A program made the position numbers and the translations under genes. DNA of 64,000 nucleotides from Photobacterium piscicola. Its GTDB lineage: Bacteria > Pseudomonadota > Gammaproteobacteria > Enterobacterales > Vibrionaceae. Positions 51,181 to 59,690 of the stretch are shown one piece after another. Every line of letters begins with the position of its first letter. The stretch's first letter is position 1. Where the stretch lies: assembly GCF_900166965.1 (NCBI RefSeq), contig NZ_FUZI01000016.1:1-64000 (forward strand), read 5' to 3'. The notes beneath the pieces were generated by a model. That model was not told where the DNA came from and did not search any database. It was given only the letters and a program-made list of their open reading frames with translations.

Positions 51181-51480
51181 ATCACTACGTAAAGTAAATA
51201 AAACAACCTCACCAAAACACATCAAAACCCCAAAAACAACCAATATAAAAATAAAAACCCACTCAAAAAAAGCAATAAAATACAAAAGGTTATTTTTTAA
51301 ATATCACAAAAAAAACAAAAATAATATATAAAACCAACCAACATTGAATAAACAGATAAAAACAACGTATTAAATATTTAAAAATAATGAAAAACCAACA
51401 ACTTAGCTGTTTTTCATACAAAACCTATAACCCCCAAAAATGATAAATTTAAAAAACAACACCAAAACAGCATTACAGTT
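51181..51480. other. G-depleted, C-rich AT-rich intergenic tract
   Basis: By hand count this 300-bp stretch has about 14 G and 58 C on the + strand, and about 76% A+T. No reading frame or RNA gene is supported here. The wider gene-free stretch runs 51079-51781, with the asymmetry fading after 51600. Strong C-over-G bias is typical of Rho-utilisation regions in + strand RNA. A-tracts also suggest a nucleoid-protein-binding region. Confidence 0.65.
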
Positions 51481-51708
51481 AAATATCTCCATTTTTTGCG
51501 TATTTATAACAAAAATCATTAAGAGTGATAATCAACCCTCACAATAAAACAAAAAACCGCATTAAAAACAACGAGTAAACCAAATAAGGAAAGCAAATAA
51601 CACTAATTAACATAAAAATAACACCAAAGAAAACACTGTTTTAATGGTGATAAAAGGCTTTTATTGTCACTCTAAAATGTTTTTATCCAAGATAATCACC
51701 ACTCATCC

Positions 51709-51737
51709 TTGTCAAAACGGTTAAAAACATGTTATCT
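51709..51737 (+). promoter_or_regulatory. Candidate promoter of the 26-aa microprotein gene
   Basis: TTGTCA and TTATCT are separated by 17 bp. The -35 matches the sigma-70 consensus well (five of six) and the -10 poorly. The start codon lies about 45 bp downstream. Confidence 0.5.
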
Positions 51738-51781
51738 TTGTTGTCAAGATAAAAAACACACCACCTCCAAGGATTGAAAAC

Positions 51782-51862
51782 ATGCTGACACATTCACAAA
51801 AACAAGGCCTTGTAATGATTGCTGTTGTTGTTGGTCTAATGACACTACCTATTATTTACTAA
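51782..51862 (+). CDS. 26-residue single-span membrane microprotein
   Basis: The frame encodes 26 residues beginning MLTHSQKQGLVMI, with a polar N-terminus and a hydrophobic segment from about residue 9 to 26. A ribosome binding site AAGGA lies 8 bases upstream, a plausible promoter lies before it and a terminator follows within 30 bp. This complete transcription unit supports a real gene although I recognise no family. Small single-span proteins of this kind often modulate larger membrane complexes. Confidence 0.6.
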   Translation: MLTHSQKQGLVMIAVVVGLMTLPIIY

Positions 51863-51887
51863 GCCTCATTCAAGAAACAAAAAAATA

Positions 51888-51911
51888 GCGCCTAATGGCG
51901 CCATTTTTTTA
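51888..51911 (+). terminator. Terminator after the microprotein gene
   Basis: GCGCC and GGCGC with a TAAT loop are extended by AAAAAT/ATTTTT with one bulge, followed by T. The A-run on the left allows use from the minus strand too, where the next convergent gene ends. Confidence 0.78.
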
Positions 51912-51936
51912 TCTATACCCTGAATATTCAGCATTG

Positions 51937-52293
51937 TTATAACGTAATGTGCTGCCAATGATAAAAATAGAACCCCAACGCCGCTAACGTAATCCCACCC
52001 AAAAGCAAAACAGCAGCTCCCCACACTAAGCGACTACTGCGTGGCATTAATTCCATTTCACACTCAGAACATAAATCCATAAACAATTGATAATTCTCAG
52101 TATCAAAGCCATCTTCCGTCATTAACTTCTGATGTATTACATTGATTTTATTTAATTTACTAGAGATTTCATCAGGAAAGCGATTATCACAACTCTCAAC
52201 TAATTGAGTTAAGTCAGAGCCTTTCGCGTGATAATGTTGGCGTAATAAGTCTTCTAACCGACGTGATCTCTCAATGACTTGTTCAATATCCAT
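51937..52293 (-). CDS. Hypothetical C-terminally membrane-anchored protein
   Basis: The 118-aa product has a helical, charged N-terminal domain (MDIEQVIERSRRLEDLLRQH and SKLNKINVIHQKLM) and one hydrophobic segment at about 87-110, so it is probably tail-anchored with a cytoplasmic domain. The start at 52293 is set by a strong AGGGAGG site. An ATG three bases upstream and a GTG six bases upstream are too near that site. I do not recognise the family. Confidence 0.75.
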   Translation of the reverse strand: MDIEQVIERSRRLEDLLRQHYHAKGSDLTQLVESCDNRFPDEISSKLNKINVIHQKLMTEDGFDTENYQLFMDLCSECEMELMPRSSRLVWGAAVLLLGGITLAALGFYFYHWQHITL

Positions 52294-52479
52294 CATCACC
52301 TCCCTAAATATTCAATTATGATTACCTTACCTAAGCTACCCATTCAACATAGTGTTTTAGTAAAATAATTGTATTCAGATCACGATTTTATTATCCATAG
52401 TTAGGTATGTATAAATTTGCTGTGAATAATATCGCTGTATTTATTTAATATAGCTGATTAACGACCAAGGAGCTTGGAG

Positions 52480-52812
52480 ATGCCGACATGGATTATTGTC
52501 GTACTATGCCTACTATTACTACTGGCATTAACCTATTTTATCTATAACTATCGCCGTCATATCTTAGGTATTGATGCACCAGAAAAAAAGATTGAAGTTC
52601 AGATTTTAGATAAACAAAGTAACCGTATTATTGGTGCCCAACCAGGAGAGGAAGATGAAGAATATTGGTTTTATGTACAACCGTTAACAGGGGGGCCTAA
52701 ACGTGAATTCATGATTGGCATTCATTATTACCATGCGCTTAATCCTGGGGACATCGGCACCATGACCTACCGTGGCCAACAATTCATTCATTTCGCGTTA
52801 CAACGCCAATAA
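52480..52812 (+). CDS. yhhM: DUF2500 family protein (YhhM-like)
   Basis: The 110-aa protein has one N-terminal membrane segment (about 4-23). A soluble domain with YWFYVQPLTGGPKREFMIG and HALNPGDIGTMTYRGQQFI fits DUF2500. E. coli has yhhL and yhhM beside rsmD. Here yhhM lies 1.8 kb from yhhL with other genes between. ATG 52480 with an AAGGAG site 7 bases upstream is preferred to the TTG at 52474. Function unknown. Confidence 0.85.
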   Translation: MPTWIIVVLCLLLLLALTYFIYNYRRHILGIDAPEKKIEVQILDKQSNRIIGAQPGEEDEEYWFYVQPLTGGPKREFMIGIHYYHALNPGDIGTMTYRGQQFIHFALQRQ

Positions 52813-52820
52813 ATATCGCA

Positions 52821-52850
52821 CTGTTTGCTCATTGTCTAATGAGCAAACAG
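52821..52850. repeat. 13-bp perfect hairpin between yhhM and the acyltransferase gene
   Basis: CTGTTTGCTCATT and AATGAGCAAACAG pair perfectly around a four-base loop. It lies 8 bp after the yhhM stop and 13 bp from the convergent acyltransferase stop. Neither side has a T-run, so it is not a standard intrinsic terminator. It may protect 3' ends. Confidence 0.8.
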
Positions 52851-52863
52851 ATGATAAATGCGG

Positions 52864-53868
52864 TTATGGCACCAACCACGCCGTATAACGATGACGACTC
52901 AACAACCAACTGGTCGCTAAAGCTAAACTCGCAGCAATTAATGTCCATACTGGAATCGCAATTAATGGATTGGCAAAATAAAGATCATATTGACGTAATG
53001 GCCACAAAAAGATCGGATGGATCAAATACACACCAAGGCTATATTTACTTAACCAGCCTAATTTAGTCTGAGTCGACGCACTAAACTTATTACTCACCGC
53101 TCGACAAAGTAAGAATACCGTTGCTGCAACCACCGCTGTATTCAAGGTTTTATATGACATCCAGCGAGCGACTTTATATTCATCAGCAGCAAAACTATGA
53201 CTGATCACATTATAGTCAGTTACGACAACCGCAATCAGTGCTAATGGCAATAACACCTTTAAACTTGGCCAACGGTATTGATACAGGCAATAACCAAGTA
53301 ATAAATAGCCGCTATATAATAAATAGGTTTCACTCCATAAACCGTCAATATAAAACAGATATAAACCGGTGATCAGCAGCCATACCATAATGACCCCCTT
53401 CACTTGTCCTGGTTCTGCTTTTTGTACCCACCACTGAATAACCGGAATAACCAAATAAAGCGGAATGAAATAATAGAAAAAACCAAGATGATAATAGGTT
53501 TCATGGGTCGGTAGTTTTTTCAGTACCGACCAACTTAATGCGCTATCAAAACCATTAACCGTTAGACCAGAGAAGAAGGCATAGAACACCGACCATACTA
53601 AAAAGGGAATCAGTACTTTGCCAAACCGACGTTTAATATAGTAGACGGGATCAAAAGAACGTTGATCACTAAGCATAAGAGCACCAGTGATCATAATAAA
53701 CACCGGTACAGCCCAGCGACTAAGGCTATTAAACGTAATTGCACTCATCCACTGCCAATCGGGTATCTGACCAATTTGATCTCGATAGGGGCCAAGGACA
53801 TGGATCACGACAACTGCCAAGGCAGCAACCACTCGCAGTAAATCAAAAAATCCTATTTTTTCTCTCAC
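52864..53868 (-). CDS. Acyltransferase family 3 membrane protein
   Basis: The 334-aa protein has about ten membrane segments and the acyltransferase-3 signature: FFDLLRVVAALAVVVIHV with the conserved His, then RWAVPVFIMITGALML. The family O-acetylates surface polysaccharides or peptidoglycan, and E. coli WecH/YiaH is similar. The GTG start at 53868 has an AAGGGG site 6 bases upstream. The ATG at 53919 lies within the terminator of the upstream gene and is rejected. Substrate unknown. Confidence 0.85.
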   Translation of the reverse strand: MREKIGFFDLLRVVAALAVVVIHVLGPYRDQIGQIPDWQWMSAITFNSLSRWAVPVFIMITGALMLSDQRSFDPVYYIKRRFGKVLIPFLVWSVFYAFFSGLTVNGFDSALSWSVLKKLPTHETYYHLGFFYYFIPLYLVIPVIQWWVQKAEPGQVKGVIMVWLLITGLYLFYIDGLWSETYLLYSGYLLLGYCLYQYRWPSLKVLLPLALIAVVVTDYNVISHSFAADEYKVARWMSYKTLNTAVVAATVFLLCRAVSNKFSASTQTKLGWLSKYSLGVYLIHPIFLWPLRQYDLYFANPLIAIPVWTLIAASLALATSWLLSRHRYTAWLVP

Positions 53869-53897
53869 CAATGGCCCCTTATATAAAAAGCAGATAC

Positions 53898-53934
53898 AAA
53901 AAAGCAGAGCCATAATCATTTACGGCTCTGCTTT
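53898..53934 (-). terminator. Terminator of the SDR gene
   Basis: On the minus strand, AAAGCAGAGCC and GGCTCTGCTTT form a perfect 11-base stem with a 12-base loop, followed by six T. It lies about 90 bp after the SDR stop. Confidence 0.85.
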
Positions 53935-54024
53935 GAATATAGCAGTCACTTAGCAGCAAGTATCTATCACAGTGATGAATTAACCGATAACTCACTCATT
54001 GTTGACAGCAATTTTACCTGATAG

Positions 54025-54747
54025 TTAAGGCTGTTGACGTGTGGCAGCTAATACAATTTCACGCACACATAAATTTTGAGGCTGGTTATAAGCATAGCTA
54101 ATCGCGTTGGCAATATCTTGCGGTGCAATTACACCCCCCATGCCTTGTTTCCATTCTTGGTAGCCTGCTTTAATCGCATCACTACTAGTATGGCTTAATA
54201 ACTCAGTTTCAACAGCGCCAGGGGCAATAGTAATAAAGCGCACATTATCATCTGCCACTTCTTCACGAATATTTTCAGTGATAGCGTGTACCGCAAATTT
54301 AGTACCGCAATAAGCTGCATGATTAGGGAATGTTTTACGACCAGCGATTGAGCTGATATTAATAACAGTACCTGTTTTACGTGCTTTCATGCCCGCAAGA
54401 ACCACATGAATACCGTTTAGCATCCCCATTACATTGACATTAAACATGGTTTGCCATTCGGTAGGATCCTGCTCATCAGCAAGACCAAGTAGCATCATAC
54501 CAGCATTATTAATTAAGCAATCTACTGGGCCAAATTTTTGCTCAGCTTCAGCAACTGCCGCCGCAATTGCTTTAACATCCGTTACATCTACTTTGCGGCA
54601 CAATGTATTAGGTAGGTTTAGTGCTTCCATCGCTTCAACACGACGTGCTAAAAGTAATAGCGGATACCCTTCCGCAGCTAATTTACGCGCAGTAGCTTCA
54701 CCAATACCTGAACTTGCACCCGTGATCACAACTAAAGATTTCGACAT
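54025..54747 (-). CDS. Short-chain dehydrogenase/reductase
   Basis: The 240-aa classical SDR has the NADP-binding GASSGIG motif near residues 10-16, NNAG, the catalytic Ser in INISSIAG, and Tyr/Lys in AAYCGTKFA. The Arg residues after the first strand (LLARR) suggest NADPH. The substrate is unknown. Similar proteins are often annotated as serine or 3-hydroxy acid dehydrogenases. It is divergent from a LysR-type regulator, which may control it. Confidence 0.88.
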   Translation of the reverse strand: MSKSLVVITGASSGIGEATARKLAAEGYPLLLLARRVEAMEALNLPNTLCRKVDVTDVKAIAAAVAEAEQKFGPVDCLINNAGMMLLGLADEQDPTEWQTMFNVNVMGMLNGIHVVLAGMKARKTGTVINISSIAGRKTFPNHAAYCGTKFAVHAITENIREEVADDNVRFITIAPGAVETELLSHTSSDAIKAGYQEWKQGMGGVIAPQDIANAISYAYNQPQNLCVREIVLAATRQQP

Positions 54748-54953
54748 GTTTTTTTTCCTCTAGAATAAACCGCACTATTGATGCAGCCAGCTAAGATGCT
54801 GTTGATGGCAATAACTATAGAACGAATTACCACAGCTGAAAAATATCTATTTCCTTGGTTTATCATCAACAAAAACTATGGATAACAACAAACCGTCATA
54901 AGTTTCAGCAATGTGATAGGCTAACAAGGTCTTTTTCAATCGAGTATTAACGG

Positions 54954-55811
54954 ATGGATTTACGCTTATTACGATTTTTTATTGCTGTTTATGAAGAAAA
55001 AAATATCACCTTAGCCGCAGAACGATGCTGTGTGTCTCAACCATCAATATCGAGTGGCATCAAGCAATTAGAGCAAGAGTTAGCGACTCAGCTTTTTATT
55101 CGTCATAAAAAAGGGGTTAACCTTACCGATGAAGCACACTACCTTTATCCATTAGCGATTCGATTGTTAAATGACGTTAATACCCTGCCGCAACTCTTTC
55201 AGCAACGTACTGAACGTTTACCGCTAACACTAGCTAATTTTGCCGATCTTAGCCAAAGTCAGTTAGCGATTGTATTAGCACAACTGCACCAGCAAATTCC
55301 TAATCTTTTAATTGAATTAGTCGATCATGATAAAAAAGCCGATGCGCGATTAACACTAGACATGTTCAAAGCTGAAGATGAGATTTTTCTGCCATTATGG
55401 GATGAAGATTATGTGCTGTGTATGTTGCCCGATCACCCACTAGCAAGCCTAACTAGCGTATCGCCACAGCAATTACACCAACATGATTTTATTGAATGTC
55501 CGCCGTGTGAGGCTCACCAACAAACCATAGGCTTACTGGCATGTGATGGTCTATCGGTTAATTTAGTGGCAAAAGCTGAACATAAAACCCAAGTAATGCA
55601 TTTAGTACAAGCTGGATTAGGGATCTCTTTTCTACCAACGGGTGTCCTAGAAAGTGCGACCCAATTGGTTACTGTTCCTCTAGAAGGTCCACGTATGTTC
55701 CGTCGCTTAGGGTTATGCTATCCCGCCACTAAAACGTTAAATCCAGCGTTAGCAGCTTGCATTAAAGTATTAAGTCAACAGGTTGCAATTGACCATCAAT
55801 CCAATGGTTAA
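54954..55811 (+). CDS. LysR-family transcriptional regulator
   Basis: The 285-aa regulator has an N-terminal winged helix-turn-helix (about 1-60, LRFFIAVYEEKNITLAAERC and CCVSQPSISSGIKQLEQEL) and a periplasmic-binding-like effector domain. It is divergent from the SDR gene with 206 bp between, the usual layout for a LysR regulator and its target. The effector is unknown. A long terminator-like stem follows. Confidence 0.9.
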   Translation: MDLRLLRFFIAVYEEKNITLAAERCCVSQPSISSGIKQLEQELATQLFIRHKKGVNLTDEAHYLYPLAIRLLNDVNTLPQLFQQRTERLPLTLANFADLSQSQLAIVLAQLHQQIPNLLIELVDHDKKADARLTLDMFKAEDEIFLPLWDEDYVLCMLPDHPLASLTSVSPQQLHQHDFIECPPCEAHQQTIGLLACDGLSVNLVAKAEHKTQVMHLVQAGLGISFLPTGVLESATQLVTVPLEGPRMFRRLGLCYPATKTLNPALAACIKVLSQQVAIDHQSNG

Positions 55812-55823
55812 GTTTTACCTATC

Positions 55824-55858
55824 ACAGCAATAAGAAAAATCGAATTTTTTATTGCTGT
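55824..55858 (+). terminator. Terminator after the LysR gene
   Basis: ACAGCAATAAGAAA and TTTTTTATTGCTGT-type arms pair over about 14 bases (one G-T). The T-run is inside the right arm. It lies 12 bp after the stop codon. Confidence 0.65.
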
Positions 55859-55922
55859 AAATCTGTTTATTCTGAAATTAGAGCAAAGTCAGTTAAATAG
55901 ATTAAAATAAATAGGTTATGCA

Positions 55923-56810
55923 ATGAATACAATCCAACCCACTTCCCATGCCTTGGTTGTCGAAGGTGGTGCAATGCGTGGCATTTTTGCTAGCGGTGTA
56001 CTTGATGCATTCCTTGAAAATAACTATTTACCGTTTGATTTTGCTATTGGCGTCTCAGCCGGAGCGACAAATTTAATTGGGTATTTAAGTGGTAATTACG
56101 GCCGTAGCCATAAGATCATTACTCAATATTCTCGTGATCCCCAATTTATTAATTTTTCTCGTTTTACCCATGGCGGTCATTTAACCGATATTGACTGGTT
56201 ATGGCGCACAACTTCACGTTATTTACCGTTAAACCTACTCAAATATGAACAACGTCAAATTCCCCTTTATGCGACCACAACCAATCTAGAAACAGGTGCC
56301 GCTGAATATATTAAGGTAACGCGGCATAATATTATGCCGCTAATGGAAGCAACCTGCGCCCTACCCGTCGCTTATCGTCATAATCCAACCATTGATGGCG
56401 TTGCAATGAGTGATGGCGGTATTGGCGATTCAATTCCAGTTATTGAAGCGTATCGTCGTGGAGCACGTAAGATCACGGTAATTTTATCAAAACCACTAGG
56501 GTTTCATAAACACGACACCAAATTACCATGGCTAATCAAATCAATGTTTCATGATCACCCAGCCTTTGCAGAAGCCGTGATGACGCGTCCTAGCCGTTAT
56601 AATGCAGCGCTTGATTTCATTAATCATCCGCCAGCAGATTGCACCATTACCGTTATTGCCCCTAATCACAATTTCCATGTTGGCCGCCTAACTCGCAACC
56701 TCAATAAATTAGAACAAGGTTACTTACAAGGAAAACAAGCAGGCCATCATGTCTGTGGCATTATTCCTTGTGAAGGTGATCATTGCGATCCTGAACCGTT
56801 AGTTGCCTAA
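55923..56810 (+). CDS. Patatin-like phospholipase (YjjU-like)
   Basis: The 295-aa protein has the patatin features: an oxyanion loop VEGGAMRG, the nucleophile elbow GVSAG, and the DGG motif (AMSDGGIGDSIP) carrying the catalytic Asp. No signal peptide is visible, so it is probably cytosolic or peripherally membrane-associated. It resembles E. coli YjjU. The C-terminus has a Cys/His cluster (HHVCGIIPCEGDHCDP) of unknown meaning. It has its own intergenic regions on both sides. Confidence 0.88.
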   Translation: MNTIQPTSHALVVEGGAMRGIFASGVLDAFLENNYLPFDFAIGVSAGATNLIGYLSGNYGRSHKIITQYSRDPQFINFSRFTHGGHLTDIDWLWRTTSRYLPLNLLKYEQRQIPLYATTTNLETGAAEYIKVTRHNIMPLMEATCALPVAYRHNPTIDGVAMSDGGIGDSIPVIEAYRRGARKITVILSKPLGFHKHDTKLPWLIKSMFHDHPAFAEAVMTRPSRYNAALDFINHPPADCTITVIAPNHNFHVGRLTRNLNKLEQGYLQGKQAGHHVCGIIPCEGDHCDPEPLVA

Positions 56811-56824
56811 GCCATCGTGCATTC

Positions 56825-56861
56825 ATAGATTAAATCTATCATTACAATAGATAGCAACAGT
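56825..56861 (+). promoter_or_regulatory. Candidate OxyR-binding site upstream of dps
   Basis: The stretch reads ATAG-N7-CTAT-N7-ATAG-N7-CAGT. Three of the four OxyR tetranucleotides are exact with the correct 7-bp spacing and the fourth matches at two positions. A -10-like TATACT lies at 56885-56890 with a poor -35, so the site ends just upstream of the -35 region, the position for activation. Confidence 0.75.
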
Positions 56862-56946
56862 TATATCTATCAAGACTATTTACCTATACTAACTTCATCA
56901 AAACAAAACCTGCTTTTGTTTTTAACCATTTTATGAGGAATGTACC

Positions 56947-57423
56947 ATGGCTCACCAAACCAATTTAATCGGTCTTGACAGTGATAAAGCCCAAGCGCTG
57001 GCTGCTGACCTCAATCAACTGCTTTCTAACTACCAAGTATTTTATATGAATACTCGAGGTTACCATTGGAATATCAAAGGCCAACAATTTTTCGAATTGC
57101 ATTTGAAATTTGAAGAAATTTATACTGATTTGCAAATCAAAATTGATGAATTAGCAGAACGTATTTTAACCCTTGGTTACACACCCGATCACAGCTTCAG
57201 TCGTTATTTAACGGCAAGTGACATCAAAGAACACCAAAATGTCAGTGATGGTCAGCAAGGAGTGCAAGGCTTAGTCGATGGATTCAGCATTCTACTTGGT
57301 CAACAACGTCGCATTCTTACGGCGGCAGGCGATGCAAGTGATGAAGGAACAGCGGCATTGATGGGCGATTATATTCGCGAGCAAGAAAAATTATTGTGGA
57401 TGCTTAACGCTTATCTGCAATAA
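56947..57423 (+). CDS. dps: Dps family ferritin-like DNA-protection protein
   Basis: The 158-aa four-helix protein assembles as a dodecamer that oxidises and stores iron with hydrogen peroxide. Ferroxidase-type residues lie in RGYHWNIKG and in the LHLKFEEIYTDLQIKIDELAER helix (His, Asp and Glu pattern at the dimer interface). The N-terminal tail is short, so DNA binding may be weak. A strong OxyR-like site upstream fits oxidative-stress induction. A terminator follows. Confidence 0.94.
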   Translation: MAHQTNLIGLDSDKAQALAADLNQLLSNYQVFYMNTRGYHWNIKGQQFFELHLKFEEIYTDLQIKIDELAERILTLGYTPDHSFSRYLTASDIKEHQNVSDGQQGVQGLVDGFSILLGQQRRILTAAGDASDEGTAALMGDYIREQEKLLWMLNAYLQ

Positions 57424-57554
57424 CTAAAATTAACACTACAAAATGTTAGTAAACTAGTCACTGGCTAACATTTAAAAATATACGAGTGTCATACCCGTGT
57501 ATTTCTATCCAAGGCGATCCGCCTGACTAACGCAATACATTATATGGTTCTTTT

Positions 57555-57580
57555 GGGGTCTTTACGGCCCCGTTTTTTTT
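57555..57580 (+). terminator. Terminator of dps
   Basis: GGGGTC and GGCCCC pair over six bases with a five-base loop, followed by eight T. It overlaps by 2 bp the stop codon of the convergent EAL-HDOD gene. Confidence 0.85.
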
Positions 57581-58805
57581 ATTCATTTGAATAATCAAGT
57601 TGAGTACATTTTTCTGCCCATGCAACGGCTTGTAAATAACTCTCTTGTACTTGCTGTTCTGATACTCCTAACTCACCAGCGGCTAATGTCACTTGCTGCC
57701 AATCCGCTTTATCAAAAGCATCAACAACATTAAGCACCATCCCTAAGTCTCCTTGGCGATGTAATAATGCCAGTTTAATATGTGGCTGCAGTTTTAATAA
57801 CACCAATAATTCAGCTAACGAGCTATCTAATAACGCATCCAACAATGAGAACATTCCTGCCAAAAAAGCTTGTTCAGGCGGTATCATTAATGAGCTGTAA
57901 TGTACCAATTTCTCACACATTTTGGCACGTTGTAATGACAGTACATACAAAGCTTTAGGCTTATCTAATGCTGCATGTGCAGTGGCAACAACGCCAACAA
58001 ACATCCGTAATTTTTCTTCGCCTAAATAAACTAAAGCCTGATGAAAAGAGCTGATCGGCTCAATCAAGCGTCGGTTTGCATTATTCACATAACGTAATAA
58101 CAAATAAGATAATGACACATCACTACTGATGATCATTTCAATATCGGAAAAATTCACAGGCTCAGTACTAATAGCCTGTAATAATTGAATAGTTGTTAAC
58201 TCAGAGGAGGCAACTTTGCGTCGTTTAAGAAGCTCAGGGCGACTAAAATAATAACCTTGGAACAGGTCAAACCCAGCAGTAAGAGCAACCTGAAAGTCAT
58301 CATATGATTCTACTTTTTCAGCTAAAAACTTCACCTTCATATGATGATTATTACGCACAAAATCACACGCTTTATCCAAGCCAAGCATCAATAGATCAAG
58401 CTTAATAATATGTACATAACGAAAGAAACGTTGCCATCTTACATCGTATTCAAAATCATCCAGCGCAATAATATAGCCTTTGTGGTAAAGATGTTTGATG
58501 GCTGAAAATAATTCATCATCGGGAATGCAGGTTTCTAATATTTCAATAACCACTTTGCTCTTTGGTAACAGTAACGGCATTAAACTCACTAAGCAATGTT
58601 GAGGAAAATTAATGAAGTTTCGTTGTCCTTTAAAAGTACGTTCATTACCAATTGCCATATAATTTTCAAGTACAAGCCGACATGTTGCTTCGTTAGCCTC
58701 TATTACAGGAAAAGCATTGCACTCTCCATTACGAAATAGCAGCTCATGACCAATCGTTTGTTGACGACGGTTAAAAATGGGCTGACGAGCGACGTAAGAA
58801 AACAT
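57579..58805 (-). CDS. EAL-HDOD domain protein (CdgJ-like)
   Basis: The 408-aa protein combines an N-terminal EAL domain (about 1-200) and a C-terminal HDOD domain (about 205-400). The EAL signature is ELLFR, and key residues are kept: INFPQ, VIEILE, LDDFEYD, IIKLD, LAEKVE and FQGYYFSRP. These cover the usual metal and c-di-GMP ligands, so phosphodiesterase activity is possible. The layout resembles Vibrio cholerae CdgJ, which influences motility. It converges on dps. Confidence 0.88.
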   Translation of the reverse strand: MFSYVARQPIFNRRQQTIGHELLFRNGECNAFPVIEANEATCRLVLENYMAIGNERTFKGQRNFINFPQHCLVSLMPLLLPKSKVVIEILETCIPDDELFSAIKHLYHKGYIIALDDFEYDVRWQRFFRYVHIIKLDLLMLGLDKACDFVRNNHHMKVKFLAEKVESYDDFQVALTAGFDLFQGYYFSRPELLKRRKVASSELTTIQLLQAISTEPVNFSDIEMIISSDVSLSYLLLRYVNNANRRLIEPISSFHQALVYLGEEKLRMFVGVVATAHAALDKPKALYVLSLQRAKMCEKLVHYSSLMIPPEQAFLAGMFSLLDALLDSSLAELLVLLKLQPHIKLALLHRQGDLGMVLNVVDAFDKADWQQVTLAAGELGVSEQQVQESYLQAVAWAEKCTQLDYSNE

Positions 58806-58870
58806 TGTAATAATACCTTTTAGATCACAGCGATTAATGACACATTAATTCAAGACTAACCCCACTTTTA

Positions 58871-59488
58871 TTACGCACGAGCCAATGCAAGCAATGCTCC
58901 ACAACCAATAAACATCGAACCAAAAATACGATTAAGACGCGTCATTATCGTAGCTGAACGAATATAGTGGGTAAAACGTGACGCCAAGCAGACATAAAAC
59001 AACATTACACTGGCATCAATCACCAATGTCGTTATACCTAAAATTAATAATTGTGGTAATTGTGGCTGCGTAGCGTTTATAAATTGCGGAAATAGTGCCA
59101 CTAAAAAAACAATCGTTTTAGGGTTAGTTAAATTCACCAAAACTGCACGCTGAAATAAACATCCAGCAGTGACTGACTTATCAACATTTTCAAGTGATAA
59201 CGCATTGTGCTCACGCCACTTTTGAATACCTAACCAGACTAAATACGCGGCACCAATCCATTTTATCAGCGAGAAAGCCACTGCTGATTGCGCTACTAAT
59301 GCACCTAATCCGACTCCAACAAGCACGATATGAACCGCCATTCCCAATTGTAACCCCACAATAGATGCTAACGACTTACGCCAGCCATACACCATGCCGT
59401 TACTGATGGAATTAACCGTTCCAGATCCTGGAGCAAAACTAAATACGATGGCTGCAACAACATAGGTTAGCCAAATCTCCACACTCAT
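58871..59488 (-). CDS. rhtB: RhtB/LysE family amino-acid exporter
   Basis: The 205-aa inner-membrane protein has about six membrane segments with the family motif FSFAPGSGTVNSISNGMVYG at the N-terminus. RhtB exports homoserine and homoserine lactone in E. coli. The neighbouring pldB and yigL genes match the E. coli rhtB-rhtC-pldB-yigL region and support the RhtB assignment. It is divergent from pldB. The exported substrate here is not proven. Confidence 0.85.
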   Translation of the reverse strand: MSVEIWLTYVVAAIVFSFAPGSGTVNSISNGMVYGWRKSLASIVGLQLGMAVHIVLVGVGLGALVAQSAVAFSLIKWIGAAYLVWLGIQKWREHNALSLENVDKSVTAGCLFQRAVLVNLTNPKTIVFLVALFPQFINATQPQLPQLLILGITTLVIDASVMLFYVCLASRFTHYIRSATIMTRLNRIFGSMFIGCGALLALARA

Positions 59489-59620
59489 TGATATTCCCTT
59501 ATTATTGTATCAAGCTATTATAAGGCTGTGTTATACCTCGACATTAGATAAACAAGCAACTTATTGCTTTATTACGCGGTGGGCAATAAATAAGGTATAC
59601 TGGCAAATATGATAATAAGC

Positions 59621-59636
59621 AACGAGATAGCTCGTT
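59621..59636. promoter_or_regulatory. Short inverted repeat between rhtB and pldB
   Basis: AACGAG-ATAG-CTCGTT is a perfect six-base inverted repeat with a four-base spacer, 55 bp upstream of pldB in the divergent region. It could be an operator. No regulator is identified. Confidence 0.35.
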
Positions 59637-59690
59637 CGCAAAACTATCATTCAATTCTTTGCCTCGTAGTTCACAACTTTCGGAAACGTT

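Noticed and set aside
54748-54953. Defined LysR operator between the SDR and LysR genes
   Set aside because: TTATC and GATAA repeats exist, but spacing does not fit a T-N11-A box clearly enough to call.
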